This document shows, piece after piece, positions 58,701 through 64,000 of a DNA stretch of 64,000 nucleotides. Below the pieces are notes generated by a model that made no database searches, was not told the origin of the DNA, and saw nothing but the letters and a program-made list of their open reading frames with translations. The translations under genes were made by a program, and so were the position numbers. Position 1 is the first letter of the stretch; each line of letters starts with the position of its first letter. This DNA comes from Gavia stellata (Eukaryota > Chordata > Aves > Gaviiformes > Gaviidae): contig NC_082617.1 in NCBI RefSeq assembly GCF_030936135.1, positions 3,530,001 to 3,594,000 of the forward strand. Reading direction: 5' to 3'.

Positions 58701-61523
58701 GGGCAGCCCCCCCTGGGTGGTGGGGGGGACAGAGGCCGGGGTGACCCCCCCCGGTCCGATGGTCCTGGTGCTGGGGCTGCAAGAAAACACGAGGACAAGG
58801 TGATGCTGAGAAACCCCCGCAGCACCAGTGCCCCCCCACCCTGGGGAAGCCGTGGGTACGGGGTCTTGGCTCAACATCCCCCCCAAAAACCGGAGCAGGA
58901 GGGCGATGAGCCGGATGGGGAAACACGGTTCAACCCACCTCCACCCCGCGAGGACAGCGGGGCCGGGGCCATGCTGAACGCCGCCGTCCTGGCCTGCGGG
59001 ATGCTGAGAGCTGTCACCCGGCAGCCGGTGCCCACGGTGCCCACGGCGAAGCTGCGGCTGGGCCGTGGCGGGTCGGAGTACAGGCTCACCTGGGGGCAGG
59101 GAGAGGGGATTCGGGGCACCCACCCTGCACCCTAATCCCATTGCTGCCCACCCCGAAGCACCCATCCCCATGGGGAGAGCAGGCAGGTGGGGGCGAAGGC
59201 GGGGGGCACAGCCCAGGCGGGGGGCACAGCCGAACACCGGCCCTGCCTCAGTTTCCCCACCCACGCAGTGGTGCAGGGCGGGAGGTGGCAGGGTGACACG
59301 GGGACGTGCTTCCGCCCGCTGTCCTGCCATTTCGGTGACGTGCCCTGCAGCCGCCCCCGCCATTTCGGGGCCGTTTCGGCACAGCCACCTCCCTGGCGTG
59401 GAGGGGAGCCCGCTGCACGGGGGGGCACGGCGGCCCCCCGCTTTGCTGCGGGTGTTACAGCAGCCTTACCCCCCCCTTCCCTGGGCTGGGCTTGCTCAAC
59501 CGCAGCTCCCCGGGAGGAGGAAGAGAGGGGCCAGGGGAGGAAGACACCCCGAATAGCCCTGGGGAGGGGGGAGCAGAGCGGGGAGCCCCCCCCCCCCCGC
59601 AGCCGTCCCCACCCCAGCACCCACCCTGGCACCCAGGCGCAGCTGGTCGATGGTGTTCTCCGCCTCGGCGTACTTCGTCAGCAGCTTGTGGTAGTCGTCC
59701 TGCGGGGAGGGGACACGCAGTGGGTGACCAGCGCGGGGACGGGGGCTCGGAGGATGCCCGAGGGGTGGGAGGCAAAGGGGGATGCGGCATGGAGGGAGGC
59801 ATCCCTGCACGGGGAACCGTGGGGCTGGGTGGGGGTCCCATAGGTGGGGGGCACCCTGGGGTACAGAAACCCACCGCCCAAAGCACCCAGCCCATCTGGT
59901 GCAGATGTGGCCCCCGTTTCCCTGCATGGGGGAGACCCCCTCCTTCCAGGGGGACAGGAGGGCATCCCGGGGGGGGGAAGAGCATCGGGGGGGTGTACAA
60001 GCATCCCGGGGGGGACAGGAGTATCCTGAGCATCCCTGCCTCCAGCCCTGAGCGCTGCCAGCATCCCTGCCGGGTCCTTCCCTCCTTGCCAGCCCCTGCA
60101 CAGGATTGGGAAGGGGTGACCAGCCCCATACCCCCCCACGGGTGACACAGGGCTGACTCATGGGACTGGTGACCTCTCCATTTCGCCTGCACCCCCTGGT
60201 CCCCCCCACCCCGGAGACCCTCCCAGTAAGGCCTCTCCGGCTGAACTGGGGGAGCTGGGTGTTACCTGGAGCTGCTGCACCAGCTCGGTGGCTTGCCTGG
60301 GGGACCTGAACTCCTGCGGCAGTCCAGCGGTGGTGGGGGGCTGCGGGGGGACCCCCTCCCCACTGCTCAGCAGCACCTCCCGGACGATTTCAGCCGGGGA
60401 CTTGAAGCCGATGGGGCCGCCCGGGGCCCTGGGGTGGGTGGGCAGCGCTCGGCCCCGCGGCGGCCGGTAGCTCTGGTCGAACTTCACCCGCGCCTCCACC
60501 TTGGAGAGGTCGGGCAGGGGGTGGTTGAGCCGCCCTCGGCCGTACTGGGTGCCGTCGGCCATGCCGGGGCCCGTTCCCGAGGGATCCCTCGCCTCCTTGC
60601 CGCCCGTGTGCCGCTGCCGGGGGCTCAGGGACCACGACTGCCGGCTGGGCTTGGGGAGCAGCACCCCAGGCGCCACTTTCTTGGGCTCCCGGGGCCTGTC
60701 ACGTAGCTGGGGTGCAGGGGGGGTCCCAGCGCCCCAGGGCTCCCCGGTGGGTGCCAAGCCAGCGGTACCAGGGGCTGGCAGCTCCGTCCCAGCCGGCTGG
60801 GGCTCGGTGCTGGTGGCATCATGGAGGTCATCGGTGGAGAAGCGCATCAGGAGGCTCTGGCTTGGGGACCAGCCCTGCCTGTGCCCCCCACCGGCATCCC
60901 CGGCTGTGCCCCAGCTGCGGTGCTGGCGGGACGGGGTGGCGGGGCCAGGGCTGGTGTCCGACAGCCCTGAGGTGTCACCGCAGTCCGTGCTGCAGCCGCG
61001 GGGCTGGCAGAGAGCCGGGCCGTCCCGCAACGCCTCGGGACTGCCGCTAGACCCTGAGCCCCACTGGCCCTCGTAGGAGAGCTCGGGGTAGGGCTCCCCG
61101 TCGCTCTCTGCCCCCCAGGGCCCCTCGTTCCCCCTGGAGCTGCCCTGCTCCTCCTCCTCCTCCTCCGGGTCCCGCAGCGGGTGCCAGCGACCCTCTGGGG
61201 ACCCCACCTCCAGGTCCTCGCCGTCGCCTGCAAAACACCAGCGCCACGGGGCTGCTGCCAGCCAGCCGGTGCCCCCCGGCCCCCTCAACAGCCCCCCCCG
61301 GCTCCAGCAGCTCCTGGGACACCCAGGACCCCCCCACGAGGGTCTCTGGGCAGTGGGGAGGGGATGACTCACCCCACGGTGGGCTCCTGGCATCCTCCCC
61401 GAGAGCGATGACCCCATCCTCATCCATCTGCCTTTCAAAGTCGTCTTCCTCCTCCTCCTCCTCTCCCTCCCAGCGCGTCAGCTCTGTTTGTGTCCAGCGC
61501 AGCCATGGTGCCGGGCTGGCCAT
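52452..61523 (-). CDS. AKNA: AKNA gene, full coding span
   Basis: AKNA is a centrosomal (subdistal-appendage) microtubule organiser linked to neural stem-cell delamination, originally described as an AT-hook transcription factor for CD40 and its ligand. Twenty minus-strand exons sum to 3,798 nt, i.e. 1,265 residues plus stop, against about 1,439 in human, with every junction phase consistent. Hallmarks: start MASPAPWLRW; acidic patch (residues ~19-37); YGRGRLNHPLPDLSKVEARV; the AKNA domain (~325-420) with KSPAEIVREVLLSSGEG and KYAEAENTIDQLRLGA; coiled-coil segments (~510-575); SPETDSGFVGSEASRVSP (~785); RDQAIRALRDEVWQLRRRLE (~954); VTFRGQYTG (~1,075); and a C-terminal helix ending RDLRGSCLF. 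Large Pro/Ser-rich stretches are disordered. One intron uses a GC donor. Convergent with STXBP1. Confidence 0.95.
53047..53066. repeat. C homopolymer (G-run on the AKNA strand) beside a splice donor
   Basis: A run of about 20 C, i.e. G on the transcribed strand, starts about 18 nt into the last AKNA intron, near the exon 19 donor. G-runs in this position bind hnRNP H/F in known cases. Also a likely assembly length-error site. Confidence 0.8.
53085..53250 (-). CDS. AKNA: AKNA exon 19
   Basis: 166 nt, residues 1,117-1,172. The frame fixed by phase gives EQPGLWYLAASPG and then PLVPYAPSVLYCSPAV across the junction, matching the GLWYLATAPP and PTSAQ region of human AKNA as I recall it. Two other frames are also open here and are shadows. 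Acceptor cctccccgcag, donor gtaagg. Confidence 0.9.
53770..54010. repeat. Splice-acceptor-like tandem repeat in AKNA intron 18
   Basis: About 14 imperfect units of CTGCAAAGGGGGG type on the plus strand, i.e. CCCCCCTTTTGCAG on the AKNA strand, with unit lengths of about 16-30 bp. It lies in the 1.1-kb intron between AKNA exons 18 and 19. Confidence 0.92.
54350..54451 (-). CDS. AKNA: AKNA exon 18
   Basis: 102 nt, residues 1,083-1,117, RYQAVTPRAVPAPREEPGTP and then GCPRCCGSG. The CPRCC cluster corresponds to the Cys-rich CPHC region I recall in human AKNA. Donor gtgagt. Confidence 0.9.
54540..54644 (-). CDS. AKNA: AKNA exon 17
   Basis: 105 nt, residues 1,048-1,083, ending with the conserved VTFRGQYTG. 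The acceptor chosen (cctctgccgcag) preserves phase with exon 16. Donor gtgggt. Confidence 0.9.
54883..54986 (-). CDS. AKNA: AKNA exon 16
   Basis: 104 nt, residues 1,013-1,048, with PTRRGRSASLPRDRTERDLS, aligning to the RARSSSVPRE region of human AKNA. Basic, Ser-rich, AT-hook-like RRGR. Donor gtaagt. Confidence 0.9.
55233..55406 (-). CDS. AKNA: AKNA exon 15
   Basis: 174 nt, residues 955-1,013, QAIRALRDEVWQLRRRLEES, a short coiled coil matching the QAICELQEEV segment of human AKNA. Donor gtaggt. Confidence 0.93.
55800..55986 (-). CDS. AKNA: AKNA exon 14
   Basis: 187 nt, residues 893-955, THTDSEAEGRSCASTGGCPP through GSRLERD. Two overlapping donors exist; the downstream one (after GAGCGTGA) is chosen because it restores RDQAI across the junction and keeps phase. 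Confidence 0.9.
56217..56449 (-). CDS. AKNA: AKNA exon 13
   Basis: 233 nt, residues 815-893, Pro/Ser/Gly-rich and probably disordered: TPGSLGPSIPIPATLCPPRK through EAGPDGDG. Acceptor atccccag, donor gtgagt. Confidence 0.88.
56678..56784 (-). CDS. AKNA: AKNA exon 12
   Basis: 107 nt, residues 780-815, IVSPETDSGFVGSEASRVSP and then RTPEHQPPG, among the best-conserved AKNA motifs. Donor gtacgg. Confidence 0.95.
56898..57105 (-). CDS. AKNA: AKNA exon 11
   Basis: 208 nt, residues 710-779, Pro-rich: HPPERRAAPLPPGEPPWPGG through QHRPCK. Phase-consistent. Donor gtgagt. Confidence 0.88.
57293..57475 (-). CDS. AKNA: AKNA exon 10
   Basis: 183 nt, residues 649-710, YKQFKSLPESLSLEQLSLAG and then RCRTRSLEDGANLETLPL, aligning to the RYLSVKSLPEAMRME region of human AKNA. 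Donor gtaagt. Confidence 0.93.
57565..57689 (-). CDS. AKNA: AKNA exon 9
   Basis: 125 nt, residues 608-649, SPALMQGPRGTAGDSEAVGG and then LWHKQLRVEEDFGDLLAQ, matching the RLRHKELQMEQVYHGLMER helix of human AKNA. Donor gtgagt. Confidence 0.93.
57816..57978 (-). CDS. AKNA: AKNA exon 8
   Basis: 163 nt, residues 553-607, AVEGEIFRLGLRLEELKERL coiled coil and then a Pro-rich tail. Donor gtgagc. Confidence 0.93.
57995..58170. repeat. 36-bp minisatellite in AKNA intron 7
   Basis: Five near-identical copies of a 36-bp unit beginning ATCAGTGCCGGGGAGACCCC. The length is a multiple of 3, so the frames stay open on both strands (12-residue peptides such as GVSPALMGAVGF). It lies between exons 7 and 8. 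The intron is 262 bp, not a multiple of 3, so retention would shift the frame. Confidence 0.95.
58241..58341 (-). CDS. AKNA: AKNA exon 7
   Basis: 101 nt, residues 520-553, RFRKLKDAQDALERAYLGAR and then GDFDPD, a conserved coiled-coil segment. Donor gtaggt. Confidence 0.95.
58453..58512 (-). CDS. AKNA: AKNA exon 6
   Basis: 60 nt, residues 500-519, VESFEGWIRTGSPAPPEQLQ, matching VESFERLIQAG in human AKNA. Flanked by codon-boundary junctions, so it could be skipped without shifting the frame. Confidence 0.95.
58619..58776 (-). CDS. AKNA: AKNA exon 5 (GC donor)
   Basis: 158 nt, residues 447-499, PAPGPSDRGGSPRPL through LTRTLVGQTHKLQAQ. The only donor that keeps phase with exon 6 is CAG|gcaagc, a GC donor with otherwise perfect U1 consensus. 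Confidence 0.87.
58939..59089 (-). CDS. AKNA: AKNA exon 4
   Basis: 151 nt, residues 397-447, VSLYSDPPRPSRSFAVGTVG and then VTALSIPQARTAAFSM; continuation of the AKNA domain. Donor gtgggt. Confidence 0.93.
59625..59699 (-). CDS. AKNA: AKNA exon 3
   Basis: 75 nt, residues 372-396, DDYHKLLTKYAEAENTIDQL and then RLGAR. This is the diagnostic core of the AKNA domain. The donor is GCCAGG|gtgggt. Both ends are codon boundaries. Confidence 0.96.
60266..61227 (-). CDS. AKNA: AKNA exon 2 (large)
   Basis: 962 nt, residues 51-371. Starts DGEDLEVGSPEGRWHPLRDP, followed by an acidic EEEEEE patch, Ser/Gly-rich disorder, FSTDDLHDATSTEP, the QYGRGRLNHPLPDLSKVEAR motif with its RGR AT-hook-like core, FKSPAEIVREVLLSSGEG and RQATELVQQLQ. 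Acceptor gttttgcag, donor gtaaca. Confidence 0.95.
61373..61523 (-). CDS. AKNA: AKNA exon 1 (coding part)
   Basis: 151 nt, residues 1-50. ATG at 61,523 starts MASPAPWLRWTQTELTRWEG, aligning to MASSETEIRWAE in human AKNA, which decides the start. An acidic run follows (EEEEEEDDFE). The exon extends 5' to about 61,639, where an acceptor (ccccaccag) sits; the reading frame stays open through that part. Donor gtgagt. Confidence 0.88.
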
Positions 61524-62144
61524 GGCCCGCGGGCACAGCGTCCCCGTCACTTGCGCCGCTTCATGGCCCGGCGACGGTGGCGGCGTGGGGCTGGGGACCT
61601 CCTTGCCACGAATGTAGGTCACATCATCGCCGCTGCGTCCTGGTGGGGCCGAGGGAGAGGGAGGGATGTTCAGCGGGACTCAGTGGACTCGGTTTGAAGT
61701 TCCCCCCCACTGCCGAGGCTTCCCCTGTCCCCCAGGCCCTGGGGACAAAAGCAACCCCCCATGACAGGGGGGTGACACCCCCGGGCAGCCCCCCACCCTG
61801 CACCCACCACAAAGCCAGAGCTGCCGCATCTCCCATGGCCATGATGGTCCCCAGAGGTCCCCGTGGGGAAGGAGCCCCCCAGGACCACCCCAAAAGGCTT
61901 TTCCCCCCCCCAGGGTGGGCACCCGGGGACACCCAGCCCTTGCTGGCACCCTCTGGACATCACCCCCGCCAGGCAGCCACAGCCTGGGGACCGTCAGCAG
62001 TGCCATCATGGCACAGGACGGTGCCGGGGGAGGCAGGAGCACCCCGAGGCCCCTCCGGCTCTGGGGGGGGTGCTGACAGCAGGAGCGATCGCGGCAGAGG
62101 CCCGGCACACTCACTCCACTGATGACCTAAAAGCAGGAGCTCAC

Positions 62145-62230
62145 CATTGCTCCGCTCCTCGGTGAGCCGGGGTTCCCAGAGCCGCAGCGGTGGCTCAAGA
62201 GACGCCGGATGCCGAAAACCCAACCGCAGG
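62145..62230 (-). other. AKNA: Probable AKNA upstream 5' exon (right end unknown)
   Basis: The 3' boundary is the donor CGGAGCAATG|gtgagc at 62,145. Joined to the acceptor at 61,639 it gives a short uORF (ATG GAC GCA GCG GCG ATG ATG TGA) and, in the AKNA frame, an open extension EERSNGRSGDDVTYIRGKEV leading to the main ATG. No in-frame ATG was found for the extension. The right boundary given is nominal. Confidence 0.4.
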
Positions 62231-62821
62231 GCGGGTAGCAAGAAAGGCCACGGGGTTTTCCCGGCAACGTCCACTTGGCTGGATTTGAGGACCCCCCGCA
62301 ACCCAAATTTAGCCGTGGGGTGCTGGTACCGAGCACCGCACCGGCATCATCGGCAGCCACCCCGCATCATCCCCAACCAAACGCCGGAGCAACCAGCCCC
62401 AGGAGGGATGTGCTCACCCCGTACCAGCATCCTCGCAACATCCCCATCACCACGACGCCATTGGGGGTCCCCAAGGCAGCACCCCTCCGAGCACCCCAAA
62501 ACCTTCCTGCACCTGTGGGGTAAGCGGGCTTTTGCAGAAGTAGGAAACGATGCTCGGGTGCTTCCTGCAAGTTTGCAGGCGGCCGCAAATTTTTTAACCC
62601 CATCGGGCCCTGCGCGCTGGGGGCCGAACTCTCCTCCCACGTTGCTTTTTATTAAAATCTTTATTTTTTAACCCAATTTGGAGCAAAACGCCAAAGTGAA
62701 ATGGGGGGGGGGGGGAATCCCTGGGACCATCAGTAGCTGCAGCCTCCAAAAGACATCGGGATGAGGGTCTTCCAGGAGGCCAAGCAGCCCCAAAATTCAG
62801 CCATACAGCCCCAAAATTCAT

Positions 62822-62900
62822 CCAGGCGGACCCCCCCCTTGGAAATCCGGGATATGGGCTTTGCCCATATCCCGGATTTCCAAGGGGGGGTTCCGCCTGG
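62822..62900. repeat. Near-perfect 38-bp inverted repeat with 3-nt loop
   Basis: The left arm 62,822-62,859 and right arm 62,863-62,900 are complementary except for one position (62,831), separated by TTT. The arms read CCAGGCGGA, a C-run, then TTGGAAATCCGGGATATGGG. No transposon terminal repeats or target-site duplication were recognised. Confidence 0.95.
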
Positions 62901-64000
62901 CCCCCACCCCAAGATGCTGCTCGCAGCCCCAGGGACGCAGCAGCCGTAACCAGGCACCCCCGGTGCGTCCTGGTATTATTCGCAGGCAGGCAATTAATCC
63001 AGCTCGTTACTGTGTAATTAGTGGCAGGCGGAGCAGAGCTTGCGTAAACTCCCGGCTGCTAATGAAACCACAGCACTGTCCCTGAGGTGGCTGCATTTAG
63101 CTGGAGGGTGCTGCGGTGATTTCGGGGTGCTGCTGGCTCAGGGGTGGTGGTGATGAGCAGCAAAGTCACGGCACCCACATTCTCCAGGAAAAGTCCTCTA
63201 ACCCACTCCGAAACCTCAGGTCTGCAAATCCCCCGGCTTAAATCCCGCTGTTAGTGGGGGTTTTGGGGTTATTTTCCAGTGCCACCCAGCATCAAGCTCC
63301 TTGGGCATCATCCATGCACCGGCCGCAGCGTGCTCCCAGCCCTGCCTGCATCCTTGGAGCTTTCCAGGCAGGGAGCAAACCCGCAGCAAACCCCAAAGCA
63401 TCCCTTAGGGGCTTGCAAACCTCCCCGGGGAGTTTGCAGGAGATTTTTCCCTGTACACTGGCCAGGCAAATCCACTTTCTCCACCTGGAGATGCTCCACA
63501 GCTTCTCCTACCCCCGGGTTGCTGCCACCAGGGAGGACGGGGCTGCCCGTGGGATGCTTCAGGCTCTGTGGCTGCTTAATGCAGCGATTTTGGCTTTAGC
63601 CCCTCTCTGAGCTGGGATGTTTCCAGCCCCGAGCCCTTGCCTGCATCCCGGCCTGGAGAAGCAGCACACCAAAGTGCCCCCCGACCCGCCTCGAACCCCG
63701 CAGCATCCCTGAGAGACGAGGAGCCCCAAACGTCAACCCCGGGGGGGGGACCCAGCGGGTGGGTGGTGGGTGAAAGGAACCTGCGGGTCCTGTTGTCTCA
63801 GGGTGAAGAGGGTTAAAATGTTTCCAAGCCGGTTTTGGCAGGCCAGTGCCCAAATCATGCCTAACTCACACGCCATCGGCCGTCACCCCGTTTCTGAGCA
63901 GCGTCCCCCCGGGCTGCGCTGCCCGCAGCAGCCGCAGTCTGCAGGGTCTGCTTGCGAATCCAGCCACAGTTGTGGCTTTCCCAGAAAGTCCCTCCACCGA

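Larger units (their letters stand above)
61640..64000. other. AKNA upstream flank
   Basis: No coding similarity recognised. It contains the probable 5' exon, a duplicated CAGCCCCAAAATTCA motif (about 62,786-62,820), the near-perfect inverted repeat (62,822-62,900) and an AT-richer patch at 62,970-63,080 with TAATTA-type cores. No CpG-island promoter of the NIBAN2/STXBP1 type is visible, so the AKNA transcription start may lie further right or be TATA-less and weak. Confidence 0.6.

Overview
The window reads as vertebrate nuclear DNA, most likely from a bird and from a small GC-rich chromosome. The evidence is split genes with GT-AG introns, CpG-island promoters, very GC-rich minisatellite-laden spacers, compact introns (the whole STXBP1 coding span is 23 kb), and a 5'-truncated CR1-type retroposon at 23.2-23.7 kb with a typical sauropsid CR1 3' end. 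The species cannot be named from sequence alone.

Layout. (1) 1-14,842 is intron 1 of NIBAN2 (FAM129B), minus strand; only coding exon 1 (14,843-14,897) and its CpG-island promoter fall in the window. (2) 15.6-25.6 kb is the spacer between NIBAN2 and STXBP1, which are head to head. It carries an AT-rich block (16.9-17.7 kb), a 1.25-kb GGGCAY minisatellite (20.4-21.65 kb), the CR1 copy, and a G-run array abutting the STXBP1 promoter. (3) 25,965-48,915 is the complete coding region of STXBP1 (Munc18-1), plus strand. Nineteen exons give a 594-residue protein and an alternative penultimate exon gives a 603-residue form; all junction phases were checked by hand. The 3'UTR ends near 50,490. (4) 61,523-52,452 is the complete coding region of AKNA, minus strand: 20 coding exons summing to 3,798 nt (1,265 codons plus stop), with its 3'UTR running left to about 51,550 or 50,650. 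STXBP1 and AKNA are therefore tail to tail, with poly(A) sites possibly only about 160 bp apart. (5) 61.6-64 kb holds a probable AKNA 5' exon and a striking near-perfect 38-bp inverted repeat.

How the genes relate. The three genes do not form a pathway. STXBP1 is the syntaxin-binding SM protein needed for synaptic vesicle fusion, NIBAN2 is a membrane-associated PH-domain protein, and AKNA is a centrosomal microtubule organiser first described as an AT-hook factor. NIBAN2-STXBP1 head-to-head order matches human 9q34. AKNA is far from STXBP1 on human chromosome 9 (as I recall it), so the STXBP1-AKNA junction is a lineage-specific neighbourhood worth checking.

No unknown gene system was found. 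The long open frames outside these genes are by-products of GC bias and of tandem repeats. The most interesting items are the alternative STXBP1 terminal exons with flanking RBFOX-like and QKI-like motifs, the 38-bp hairpin upstream of AKNA, an array of splice-acceptor-like repeats inside an AKNA intron, a GC-AG intron in AKNA, hairpins in both 3'UTRs, and several minisatellites.
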